From Clostridia bacterium (GTDB lineage: Bacteria > Bacillota > Clostridia > Christensenellales > Aristaeellaceae), in contig JAUMVG010000014.1 of assembly GCA_030530315.1 (NCBI GenBank), forward strand, positions 1 to 56,435: a DNA stretch of 56,435 nucleotides. The letters run 5' to 3'. Below, piece after piece: positions 46,508 through 54,386 of this stretch. The notes under the pieces were generated by a model. That model had not been told where the DNA came from. It was given only the letters and a program-made list of their open reading frames with translations, and made no database searches. Both the position numbers and the translations under genes were made by a program. Numbering within the stretch: position 1 is the stretch's first letter; each line of letters begins with the position of its first letter.

Positions 46508-47467
46508 CTACGGGCGAATGACCTCGCCCTCGCCCAGCCTGCCGATGCCGTTTTCGCCGCCCAGAGACTGGCTGCGAACGATTGCGCCGCCGTCGCCCAG
46601 CGCGATGCCACGGCTGATGTCGTCCCGGCCGAGCTCGATGTCGATGTACTTGTCCGTGTGCTTCTCGCTGATCTCACCGTCGGCGATGACCCGCTTGTCG
46701 ATCATCTCATCCGACGGGCCGCGGACGACGTCGCTGCCCTCCTCAGGGTCGAAGGGGTTGAGCACCTTCGTCGCCCCGGCGTCCTCGATGGCCCGGTCCA
46801 CCATGTCCGCGTCCTTCTTGACGAAGGGCTCAGTGGACTCCAGCATCCCGGATTTCTCCATTCCGGCGCCCTCGAACTGCAGGGCGCGCTCCACGTCCTT
46901 CTTGGTAAAGTCAGCGTCCAGCGCCAGAGACTTTTCCACCGCCGCGCCGTCCAGTGCCACGACACACTCCACGTTCTTCTTGACGAACTCGTCGTCCAGC
47001 GCCAGCGATTTCTCCGCCGCGCCTTCGATCGCCACGACGCGCTCCACGTCCTTCTTGGTGAAATCAGCGTCCAGCGCCAAGGACTTTTCAACCGCCGCGC
47101 CGTCCAGCGCCACGACGCGCTCCACGTCCTTCTTGACGAACTCGTCGTCCAGCGCCAGAGACTTTTCCACCGCGCCGTCCAGCGCCACGATGCGCTCCAC
47201 CGGGTTCTTCAGCGCGGGCGTCCCATCGGTGCCCAGCTCAACGGACTTGTCGATCTGCCCCAGGGAATCGGCCTTGACGAGGACGTCCGCCTCGGCCAGT
47301 CGAACGATGTCCGCGGCGTCGGGCGCCATCGCCCGCACCACGGGCGCGGCGACATGCATTCCTTCCGCGAGCTTCGGAATGTCGCCCTCGGCCAGCGCGC
47401 CGGCACACAGGGTCGTGGTCGCCGCGAGGGCGCAGACCACGGAAACCGCCTTGATATATCGCTTCAT
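46508..47467 (-). CDS. Secreted protein with five 25-28-residue tandem repeats
   Basis: The 319-aa product has a signal peptide (MKRYIKAVSVVCALAATTTL, cleavage near AGALA-EG). Residues 90-219 are five tandem repeats of the consensus VERVVALDGAAVEKSLALDD, ending (E/D)F(V/T)KKD. The first four alternate between a 25- and a 26-residue form, giving a 51-residue double unit; the fifth is degenerate and 28 residues long. The C-terminal part (220-319) is acidic with GEISEKHTDKYIDIELGRDD. No membrane anchor or sorting signal is seen. I do not recognise the family. The gene is next to the kinase operon on the same strand. Confidence 0.8.
   Translation of the reverse strand: MKRYIKAVSVVCALAATTTLCAGALAEGDIPKLAEGMHVAAPVVRAMAPDAADIVRLAEADVLVKADSLGQIDKSVELGTDGTPALKNPVERIVALDGAVEKSLALDDEFVKKDVERVVALDGAAVEKSLALDADFTKKDVERVVAIEGAAEKSLALDDEFVKKNVECVVALDGAAVEKSLALDADFTKKDVERALQFEGAGMEKSGMLESTEPFVKKDADMVDRAIEDAGATKVLNPFDPEEGSDVVRGPSDEMIDKRVIADGEISEKHTDKYIDIELGRDDISRGIALGDGGAIVRSQSLGGENGIGRLGEGEVIRP
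46811..47200 (-). repeat. Coding tandem repeat array in the secreted protein gene
   Basis: Five repeat units of 75-84 nt (25-28 codons) encode the repeats described in the gene entry. Adjacent pairs form a near 153-nt unit. High similarity between alternate units suggests recent duplication or homogenisation. Confidence 0.8.
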
Positions 47468-47557
47468 AATGATTGCCTCCTTTGATCATTCGCGTCGCCC
47501 GGCCCGCAGGGGCCGCGGCCTCGCGCCCGCCGCGGGGCGCTCCGTTGACTTGATTCC

Positions 47558-47563
47558 ATTATA
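47558..47563 (-). promoter_or_regulatory. Possible -10 element for the secreted repeat protein
   Basis: TATAAT on the minus strand, about 90 bp upstream of the gene start. No good -35 is seen at 16-18 bp, so the call is weak. The ATG has GGAGG 9 bp upstream. Confidence 0.35.
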
Positions 47564-47634
47564 GCCGCCGCCGGAGGTCCTTCGTAATTCGTCTTTTACG
47601 CCTCTTCTCCGCGTCAAAATAACACATTCGCGCA

Positions 47635-47663
47635 TTGACATTCCACGGCAAACATGTTAAAAT
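47635..47663 (+). promoter_or_regulatory. Sigma-A promoter of the thrS leader
   Basis: A perfect TTGACA, 17 bp and TAAAAT with an extended TGT. Transcription would start near 47670 and run through the T-box. Confidence 0.8.
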
Positions 47664-47671
47664 CACTCTAC

Positions 47672-47891
47672 CGATCAGGTGACAGGGAACACGTCCCCCG
47701 GAGAGGCACGCAAGAGAGCACGCGCCATAGGCTGAAAGCGCGGGCCGGAGCTGCCGCGGGATACCGCCCCTCGATGGCCGGCGTCCCGCGCGCGTTACTG
47801 CGCGGCTGAGCGGCTGCGGCGAAGGCCCAGCCAGCAGGGTGGAACCACGGATGCGACGCATTCGTCCCGGCAGGGACGAGTGCGTTTTTTT
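47672..47891 (+). promoter_or_regulatory. Threonine T-box riboswitch upstream of thrS
   Basis: The leader has the T-box core AGGGTGGAACCACGG at 47836-47850 and a Rho-independent terminator at 47857-47891 (CGCATTCGTCCC / GGGACGAGTGCG followed by seven T). The stem I part has the AGAGA bulge and GGCTGAAAGC elements typical of T-boxes. A candidate threonine specifier ACC is at 47763-47765. T-boxes sense uncharged tRNA and let the gene be read only when the amino acid is short. The UGGA bulge would pair with a tRNA ending UCCA. The specifier assignment is inference. Confidence 0.88.
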
Positions 47892-47997
47892 GAATTGGAC
47901 AAGATTAGTGTCTGTTTCAAAGCAGCCCAAGCAGGGTCCCCCGCCCTCCCCGTCCCCTGAACCAGCCCAGTATATAAATATGAAGGAGCGTATGAAC

Positions 47998-49887
47998 ATG
48001 GAGCGCGAACACTTTCTGGAAGTTTACCGCCATTCCCTGGCCCACATCCTGGCCAAGGCCGTGATGGAGATCTTCGGCAGGGAAAACGTGCAGATCGCCA
48101 TCGGCCCGCAGATCGCCGACGGCATGTACTATGACTTCCTGCTGCCCCGGGGCATCAGCACCGAGGACTTCCCCGCCATCGAGGCGAAGATGAAGGAGAT
48201 CATGAAGCGCAAGGAGCCCTGGACCCGCAAGGAGGTCTCCAAGGACGAGGCGCTGGCCATCTTCAAGGGCCAGAAGTACAAGGAAGAGCTGATCAACGAC
48301 CTGCCCGAGGGCGAGACCATCACCGTGTACTACACGGGTGACGACTTCGTGGACCTGTGCCGCGGCCCCCACGTGGAGAACTCCGCCGAGCTGCTCTCCG
48401 TGGCCTACAAGATCCGCGCCGTCTCCAGCGCCTACTGGCGCGGCGACGAGAAGCGGGATTCCCTGCAGCGCGTCTACGTCTACGCCTTCCCGGACCAGCA
48501 GCAGCTGAAGGCCCACCTGGCCATGATCAAGGAGGCCCAGGAGCGCGATCACAAGAAGATCGGCAAGGAGCTGGACCTGTTCATGTTCGACGAGACGGCC
48601 CCCGGCATGCCCTACTGGCTGCCCCGCGGCTGGATCCTCTACCAGACGCTGCTGGCCTACAGCCGCAAGCTCCAGGCCAAGCACGGCTACACCGAAATCT
48701 CCGCCCCGCTGATCAACAAGAAGAAGCTGTGGGTGATCTCCGGCCACTGGGCCCACTACCAGAACAACATGTTCATGGTGCCCGGCCTGGAGGGCTTCAT
48801 GGCCGCGGACGCCGAGATCCCCGGCGTGCTGGACAACCCCGCTGACGGCCTGGACGAGACCGCTTCCGTGAAGCTGGTGGCCGGCGCGCCGGTGTTCAAC
48901 CGCGACCTGGACGACACCATGGGCGCCAAGCCCATGAACTGCCCCAACGCCATGATGACCTACAAGCGGACCCTGCACTCCTACAAGGAGCTGCCCATCC
49001 GCTACAGCGAGTATGACGTGCTGCACCGCAAGGAGAAGTCCGGCCAGATGAACGGCCTGTTCCGCGTGCAGGAGTTCCGCCAGGACGACGACCACACCTT
49101 CGTGACCGAGGACCAGATCGAGAGCGAGATCGCCGACATCATCGCCATCGCCGACGAGATCTACGCCACCTTCGGCGTCACCTACCGGGCCGAGTTCTCC
49201 ACCCGCCCCGAGGACTTCATGGGCGACATCGAGGTCTGGAACCGGGCCGAGGCCGCGCTGAAGAAGATCCTGGACAAGAAGTACGGCGAGGGCAACTATG
49301 AGATCAACGAGGGCGACGGCGCGTTCTACGGCCCGAAGATCGACCTGCAGATCAAGGACGCCCTGGGCCGCGAGTGGCAGTGCGGCACCATCCAGCTGGA
49401 CTTCCAGCTGCCCCACAACTTCGGCCTGACCTACGTGGACCAGGACGGCAGCCTGAAGCAGCCCGTGGTGCTGCACCGCGCGCTGTACGGCTCCCTGGAG
49501 CGCTTCATCGGCATCATCATCGAGAACTTCAAGGGCTCCTTCCCCTTCTGGCTCAGCCCCTACCAGGTGGCCGTGGTGCCGATCCGCCCCGAGCACAACG
49601 ATTACGCCCGCAAGGTGGCCGAGCGCCTCGAGGACGAGGGCATCCGCGTGGAGGCCGACTACGCCGACGTGAACATGAACACCAAGATCAAGTTCTTCAA
49701 GACCATGAAGGATCCCTACATCATCGTGGTCGGCGACAAGGAAGCGGAAGAAGAGACCGTGTCCATCACCGTGCGCGGCCAGAAGCAGCAGCTCCACGGC
49801 GTGCCGCTGGAGACCCTGGTCAAGATGTGCAACAGGATGAACGACACCCGCTGCCTCGATTTGATCGGCGAAGTGCCTGAGGAATAA
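47998..49887 (+). CDS. thrS: Threonyl-tRNA synthetase lacking the TGS domain
   Basis: The 629-aa enzyme charges tRNA-Thr. It starts MEREHFLEVYRHSLAHILAK, so the N-terminal TGS domain of about 60 residues is missing; the frame is open upstream into the T-box but no TGS-like sequence is there. An AAGGAG site 9 nt upstream favours this ATG over the one 6 bp earlier. The editing domain is intact (HSLAH and CRGPHV). The catalytic domain keeps zinc ligands C315 (PMNCPNAM), H366 (QDDDHTF) and H493 (VLHRALYGSLERF). An insert of about 35 residues (GFMAADAEIPGVLDNPADGL) lies before motif 2. The usual PMNCPGH reads PMNCPNA. A C-terminal anticodon-binding domain is present. Confidence 0.94.
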   Translation: MEREHFLEVYRHSLAHILAKAVMEIFGRENVQIAIGPQIADGMYYDFLLPRGISTEDFPAIEAKMKEIMKRKEPWTRKEVSKDEALAIFKGQKYKEELINDLPEGETITVYYTGDDFVDLCRGPHVENSAELLSVAYKIRAVSSAYWRGDEKRDSLQRVYVYAFPDQQQLKAHLAMIKEAQERDHKKIGKELDLFMFDETAPGMPYWLPRGWILYQTLLAYSRKLQAKHGYTEISAPLINKKKLWVISGHWAHYQNNMFMVPGLEGFMAADAEIPGVLDNPADGLDETASVKLVAGAPVFNRDLDDTMGAKPMNCPNAMMTYKRTLHSYKELPIRYSEYDVLHRKEKSGQMNGLFRVQEFRQDDDHTFVTEDQIESEIADIIAIADEIYATFGVTYRAEFSTRPEDFMGDIEVWNRAEAALKKILDKKYGEGNYEINEGDGAFYGPKIDLQIKDALGREWQCGTIQLDFQLPHNFGLTYVDQDGSLKQPVVLHRALYGSLERFIGIIIENFKGSFPFWLSPYQVAVVPIRPEHNDYARKVAERLEDEGIRVEADYADVNMNTKIKFFKTMKDPYIIVVGDKEAEEETVSITVRGQKQQLHGVPLETLVKMCNRMNDTRCLDLIGEVPEE

Positions 49888-49895
49888 TTGTGCAG

Positions 49896-49987
49896 GAGTT
49901 TAGAGTGGAGAGTTAAGAGTTTGGATAGAGTGTGCTGATCGTCGGCTATCGTCTAAACTCTCAACTCTAAACTCTAAACTCTTTTTT
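49896..49987 (+). terminator. thrS terminator with a long GAGTT-repeat stem
   Basis: A stem of about 30 positions with only a few mismatches is built from degenerate GAGTTTAGAG / CTCTAAACTC words, with a loop of about 25 nt, and ends in six T. It lies 9 bp after the thrS stop. The same words occur as a one-sided run at 34869-34900. The stem is far longer than typical terminators. Confidence 0.85.
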
Positions 49988-50018
49988 GCCACAACGATTG
50001 TCATAAGGAGAAATCATC

Positions 50019-51272
50019 ATGCTCGCTCAGACCCCTCCCATGGGCTGGAACAGCTGGGACTGCTACGGCACGGCAGTCAACGAGGCCCAGGTGCGCCAGA
50101 ACGCCGAATACATGGCCAAACACCTGAAGCCCTTCGGCTGGGAATACGTGGTGGTGGACATCCAGTGGTACAACCCTACCTCCAGCACCCACGAATACGA
50201 GCCCTTCGCCGAGGAGTGCATGGATGCCTGGGGCCGCTTCGTGCCCGCGGAGAACCGCTTCCCCAGCGCCGCGAACGGCGCGGGCTTCGGGCCCCTGGCG
50301 GACTACATCCACGGCCTGGGACTGAAGTTCGGCGTTCACATCATGCGGGGCATTCCCCGCGCGGCGGCCCATCGCCGCCTGCCCATCGCCGAGAGCGAAT
50401 ACACCTGCGCCGAGGCGGCGAACCCCAACTCCATCTGCGCCTGGAACCCGGACATGTACGGCACGCGGCAGGACCATCCCGGCGCGAAGGCCTACTACGA
50501 CAGCATCTTCCGGCTCTACGCCCAGTGGGGCGTGGACTACGTCAAGTGCGACGATATCGCCCGGGAGTATCCCCACTGCCGAAGGGAGATCGAGCTGATC
50601 TCCGACGCCTGCCGGAGCTGCGGCCGGGACATCGTGCTGAGCCTCTCTCCCGGCCCCGCGCCGCTGGAGCAGGCCGAGCACCTGAAGCGGCATGCCAACC
50701 TGTGGCGGATCACGGACGACTTCTGGGACGACTGGCAGCTGCTGAAGGGCATGTTCGAGCGGGCAGGAAAGTGGTGCGTCCACGCCGGGCCGGGTCACTG
50801 GCCGGACGCGGACATGCTGCCGGTGGGCGCGCTGCGCCAGTGCTACACCTCCCACCCCGACGGCCAGTGGACGCGGTTCACGCAGCCCGAGCAGCGGACG
50901 ATGCTCACGCTGTGGTGCATGCTCCGCTCTCCATTGATGATCGGCGGCGAGCTGACGAAGAACGACACCTTCACGTTGGAACTGCTGACCAACGGCGACG
51001 TGCTCGCCATTGGGCGGGAGAGCTTCTGCGGTCATCCGCTCTACAATGACGGCCAGACCTGCGCCTGGCTCGCGCCCCGCAGGGACGGTGCCGGCGCGTA
51101 TGCCGCGCTCTTCAACCTTTCGGACAGAGCGCGCCGGGTGAGCCTCGATCCCGCCTGCGTGGAGCATGGCTGGTCCCTGGCCACCGAGCTGTGGACCGGC
51201 ATCCCCGCAAAGCGGGGCCTGTCGTCCCGCCTCGCCCCCCACGACGCGGCGGTGTGGAAAATCGAATACTGA
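50019..51272 (+). CDS. Glycoside hydrolase family 27 alpha-galactosidase
   Basis: This enzyme removes alpha-linked galactose from raffinose-type sugars or galactomannan. The 417-aa product starts QTPPMGWNSWDCYGTAVNEA, the GH27 hallmark. The nucleophile is D178 in DYVKCDDIA and the acid/base is D233 in WRITDDFWDDW. Substrate-binding HAGPGHWPDADMLPVGAL is present. No signal peptide is seen. The AAGGAG site precedes the ATG. It lies behind the thrS terminator and has no clear own promoter in the 31 bp between. Confidence 0.93.
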   Translation: MLAQTPPMGWNSWDCYGTAVNEAQVRQNAEYMAKHLKPFGWEYVVVDIQWYNPTSSTHEYEPFAEECMDAWGRFVPAENRFPSAANGAGFGPLADYIHGLGLKFGVHIMRGIPRAAAHRRLPIAESEYTCAEAANPNSICAWNPDMYGTRQDHPGAKAYYDSIFRLYAQWGVDYVKCDDIAREYPHCRREIELISDACRSCGRDIVLSLSPGPAPLEQAEHLKRHANLWRITDDFWDDWQLLKGMFERAGKWCVHAGPGHWPDADMLPVGALRQCYTSHPDGQWTRFTQPEQRTMLTLWCMLRSPLMIGGELTKNDTFTLELLTNGDVLAIGRESFCGHPLYNDGQTCAWLAPRRDGAGAYAALFNLSDRARRVSLDPACVEHGWSLATELWTGIPAKRGLSSRLAPHDAAVWKIEY

Positions 51273-51413
51273 CCTCTTCGCCCGCCCTGCCCGCGCAGCG
51301 GCGTGCTTTGAGCGCTTATGCCCCGTGGGGAAGGCGTCGCGTCTTCCGTGTTGGCGACATCCCAAAGGCGGCAACGCCCATCATTTTTTACCCCCCGGGC
51401 CCACGCCACGGTC

Positions 51414-51442
51414 TGGACAATCGATGACGGCTATGTTAAACT
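51414..51442 (+). promoter_or_regulatory. Promoter of the caspase-like protein gene
   Basis: TGGACA, 17 bp and TAAACT with an extended TGT. The start codon is 57 bp downstream. The 227-bp gap 51273-51499 has no gene. Confidence 0.55.
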
Positions 51443-51499
51443 TATAGGGAGAGAATGTGACGTGCCGCGCTTTGGCGCGGCGTGAGAGGGAGAAGAACG

Positions 51500-53209
51500 A
51501 TGAAGAGACGCCTGCTCAGCCTGCTGGCCGCGCTGCTGATCTGCGCGCTGTGGACGACCACCGCCCTGGCGGAATTCGTGGAACCCGAGATACTCAATGA
51601 CGCCGTGGACGCGGAGATCGCCCCGGCCGAGGACACGGGGGCCGAGGGCCTTTCCATGGAGGCGGGGGCCGTCGAAGTGCCAGAAGCTGCCGATGGGCCG
51701 GAGGCCGCCCAGTTTCCCGGCGCCGGCGACTTCATCCTCCAGGAGGCGCTCGACGGCGAAATCCTGCCCGGCGGGGAGGATTCCGCAGACCTGCCTCCCG
51801 CGGCGGACCTCTATGCCATCGACGGCGAAGACGGCGACTTCGCGGCGGAGGGCGACCAGGCCGTGCTGGCGGAGGAGATGGGCGAGGCCGCGGACTCCCT
51901 GTCCCCGCGCCTGTACACCACCCAGATGATCCTGGGCGTCAAGGAGACCCGCGCCCTGGCTGGCGCCACCAGCTACACCTACACCTCCCAGAACCCCGCC
52001 ATCGCCACGGTTTCCGCCACCGGCGTCGTGACCAGCAAGAAGACCGGCACCACCACCATCGTGGTCACCAACGCCTTCAGGCGGCAGAGCACCTGCACGG
52101 TCACCGTGAAGAAAGCCCCCAAGAAGGTGACGCTGAAGCCCAAGAAGCTGTCGCTGCCGGCAAAGACCACCGCGCTGCTGACGGCCTCCCTGCCGAAGAA
52201 CACCGCCTCGGCCATCACCTACACCTCCAGCAACCCCGCCGTCGCCACCGTCGGTCCCACCGGCATCGTCACCGGCGTCAGCACGGGCAAGGCCACCATC
52301 ACCGCGAAGGCCTTCAACGGCAAGAAGGCCACCTGCAAGGTGACCGTGACCCACGAGAGGAACTACGCCATCAACTACCGCGCGCTGCTCATCGGCGAGG
52401 GCACCTTCCCCAACATGGGCAGCTCCCGCTCGCTGCCGGCGAAGAAGAACATCTCCATGATGGAGAAGATGCTGCGCAGCGTCAAGGGCCCCATGGGCAA
52501 CGGCTGGTCCATCACCACCCGGCTCGACCGCACCGCCTACCAGGTCCAGAATGACATCAGCGCCGCCTTCGCCGGGGCCACCTCCAACGACGTATCCCTG
52601 TTCTACATCTCCACCCACGGCAACTCCGGCGTCCGGTACACCCAGAACTACTACTCCGCCGGCGCGCTGTCCACCTACGCCTACGGCTCGGGCGTCAACG
52701 CCATCAGCCTGCACCAGCTGGCACGGTGGCTGAACGCCATCCCCGGCCGGGTCATCGTCATCATCGACGCCTGCGGCTCCGGCTCTGCCGTCTACAACGC
52801 CAAGGCCGCTGGCCGCTTCGACGGCGCAGCCTTCGATCAGTCCGTGGTGGACGCCTTCTCCGAGCTGGACGTGGGCGTGATGGCCCCCGGCGACCATGAC
52901 ATGGGCGCCTTCGTGCTGACGAACAAGTTCTTCGTGCTCACCTCCGCCGCCGACGGCGAGTGGGGCTGGAGCAACGCGAAGAAGGGCCACTTCTTCACCC
53001 AGTGGCTCACCGCCGGCGTCAAGACCAAGGGCAAGATGCCCGCCGACAGCAGCAAGAACAAGTACCTGACGCTGCACGAGCTGTACAAATACACCTCGAA
53101 GAAGGCCAACAAGACCTGGATCCGCAGCAATGAGGACGGCCGCCGCTACAAGCAGCACGTTCAGGTCTACCCCGCCAACTCGGGCTTCGAGCTGTTCTAC
53201 CGGAAGTAG
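51500..53209 (+). CDS. Secreted caspase-fold cysteine protease with two Big_2 domains
   Basis: The 569-aa product has a signal peptide of 24 residues (MKRRLLSLLAALLICALWTT, cleavage near TALA-EF). An acidic, Ala/Glu-rich region follows (about 25-135). Two Ig-like Big_2 domains lie at about 138-210 and 212-290. The rest is a caspase-like (C14) domain from YRALLIGEG (292) to the end. The catalytic pair is H373 in FYISTHGNSG and C425 in VIIDACGSGS. The frame is open 6 codons upstream; the GGGAGAAG site fixes the start at 51500. No membrane anchor or sorting motif is seen. The protein is likely released or cell-associated through the Big_2 domains. A strong terminator follows. Confidence 0.88.
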   Translation: MKRRLLSLLAALLICALWTTTALAEFVEPEILNDAVDAEIAPAEDTGAEGLSMEAGAVEVPEAADGPEAAQFPGAGDFILQEALDGEILPGGEDSADLPPAADLYAIDGEDGDFAAEGDQAVLAEEMGEAADSLSPRLYTTQMILGVKETRALAGATSYTYTSQNPAIATVSATGVVTSKKTGTTTIVVTNAFRRQSTCTVTVKKAPKKVTLKPKKLSLPAKTTALLTASLPKNTASAITYTSSNPAVATVGPTGIVTGVSTGKATITAKAFNGKKATCKVTVTHERNYAINYRALLIGEGTFPNMGSSRSLPAKKNISMMEKMLRSVKGPMGNGWSITTRLDRTAYQVQNDISAAFAGATSNDVSLFYISTHGNSGVRYTQNYYSAGALSTYAYGSGVNAISLHQLARWLNAIPGRVIVIIDACGSGSAVYNAKAAGRFDGAAFDQSVVDAFSELDVGVMAPGDHDMGAFVLTNKFFVLTSAADGEWGWSNAKKGHFFTQWLTAGVKTKGKMPADSSKNKYLTLHELYKYTSKKANKTWIRSNEDGRRYKQHVQVYPANSGFELFYRK

Positions 53210-53245
53210 CGCCACGGACGCTGTTCGAACCAAATACAACACTAA

Positions 53246-53287
53246 AAGGAAGAAGCGCTCTCTCCGGTCAGAAAGCGCTTCTTCCTT
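53246..53287. terminator. Bidirectional terminator between the protease and msrC genes
   Basis: A perfect 14-bp stem (AAGGAAGAAGCGCT / AGCGCTTCTTCCTT) with a 14-nt loop lies between convergent genes. Confidence 0.85.
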
Positions 53288-53298
53288 ATATATACAGG

Positions 53299-53748
53299 TC
53301 AGAATTCCACCGCGTCTCCGATGAGCTCCGCGAGGGCCTCCAGGCCCGCCTGGTCCTCCGCGCTGAAGCGGTCGAACCTCGGGCTGTCGATATCCAGCAC
53401 GCCGATCACCGCGCCGTCCCTGCGCAGGGGCACCACGATCTCAGAGTTGGAGGCGCTGTCGCAGGCGATGTGCCCCGGGAACTCGTGCACGTTGGCCACC
53501 CGCTGGGTGCGGTTCTCCGCCGCCGCCGTGCCGCAGACGCCCTTCCCCACCGGGATGTGGATGCAGGCCATCTTCCCATTGAAGGGCCCCAGCACCAGCC
53601 GGCCCTCCCGCATCAGGTAGAAGCCCGCCCAATTCAGGCCCTCCATGGAGTCGTAGATCAGCGCCGCGGCATTCGCCAGCAGCGGCACAAACCACTTCTC
53701 CTCCGCGGCCAGTCCCTTCACCTGTTCGCACAACAGCTTGTAATCCAT
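53299..53748 (-). CDS. msrC: Free methionine-(R)-sulfoxide reductase (GAF domain)
   Basis: This small GAF-fold enzyme reduces free Met-R-sulfoxide. The 149-aa product starts MDYKLLCEQVKGLAAEEKWF and has NWAGFYL and GVLDIDSPRFDRFSAEDQ. The three redox cysteines C62, C72 and C96 have the 10 and 24 spacing of the E. coli enzyme. The start at 53748 has AGGAGG upstream; the frame is open 27 codons further. Confidence 0.92.
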   Translation of the reverse strand: MDYKLLCEQVKGLAAEEKWFVPLLANAAALIYDSMEGLNWAGFYLMREGRLVLGPFNGKMACIHIPVGKGVCGTAAAENRTQRVANVHEFPGHIACDSASNSEIVVPLRRDGAVIGVLDIDSPRFDRFSAEDQAGLEALAELIGDAVEF

Positions 53749-53920
53749 GCCCGTCGCCCTCCTGACTTGATTCGCTGCGAACATGATAGCGAATGGCGAG
53801 GGGTTTGTCAATGGGGATGGACCCGCCAATGATCCGCTGGGCTGTTATTCCAAAGCCATCCGCAATTGCCGCGCCCATGTCAATCTTCTGTAAACTCCCC
53901 TCTTCGTCAATCAAAACCGC

Positions 53921-53949
53921 TTGACAGCATCCCATCCTTCGCGTATAAT
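53921..53949 (+). promoter_or_regulatory. Consensus sigma-A promoter of the ylxM-ffh operon
   Basis: Perfect TTGACA and TATAAT with a 17-bp spacer. The ylxM start is 40 bp downstream. It is the strongest promoter in the window. Confidence 0.85.
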
Positions 53950-53989
53950 GAGAAAGCTGTCAAGTAAAATCTCTTGCGGGGGCGCGACT

Positions 53990-54352
53990 ATGGCCGACAT
54001 GAATGCGCGGGTGGAATTGAATTACCTGCTGGATTTCTACGGCCCCCTGCTGACGGAGCACCGCCAGGAGGTCATGCGCCTGTACTGCGAGGAGGACCTC
54101 TCCCAGCAGGAGATCGCCGACCAGCTGAGCATCACCCGCCAGGGCGTGTTCGACACGCTGGCCAAGGCGAAGAAGCAGCTGACCGGCTATGAGGACAAGC
54201 TGGGGCTGGTCCGCCGCCACCTGGCGCAGACCGCCCAGGCTGAGAAGTGCCTGGAGGCCCTCTCGGACATGCGGCCCTCCGAGGCCGACAAGCCCGCCAT
54301 GGCCCGGGCCCGGCAGGCGCTGGACGCCATCCTGCGGGACCGGCTGGACTGA
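53990..54352 (+). CDS. ylxM: YlxM-family (UPF0122) DNA-binding protein
   Basis: The 120-aa protein starts MADMNARVELNYLLDFYGPL and contains the helix-turn-helix CEEDLSQQEIADQLSITRQG. YlxM proteins are encoded ahead of ffh in Bacillota and are thought to regulate the SRP pathway. An in-frame TTG overlaps the -35 and was rejected. ffh follows 34 bp later. Confidence 0.92.
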   Translation: MADMNARVELNYLLDFYGPLLTEHRQEVMRLYCEEDLSQQEIADQLSITRQGVFDTLAKAKKQLTGYEDKLGLVRRHLAQTAQAEKCLEALSDMRPSEADKPAMARARQALDAILRDRLD

Positions 54353-54386
54353 CAGCATATTGTGATGAAAGAGTGGTGATGTCCGC

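Noticed and set aside
46811-47200. 75-84-nt repeats considered as a CRISPR array or intergenic repeat
   Set aside because: They stay in one reading frame and encode a clear protein repeat after a signal peptide.
51360-51400. Terminator for the GH27 gene
   Set aside because: GGCG/CGCC with a T run nearby gives only a 4-bp stem, too weak to call.
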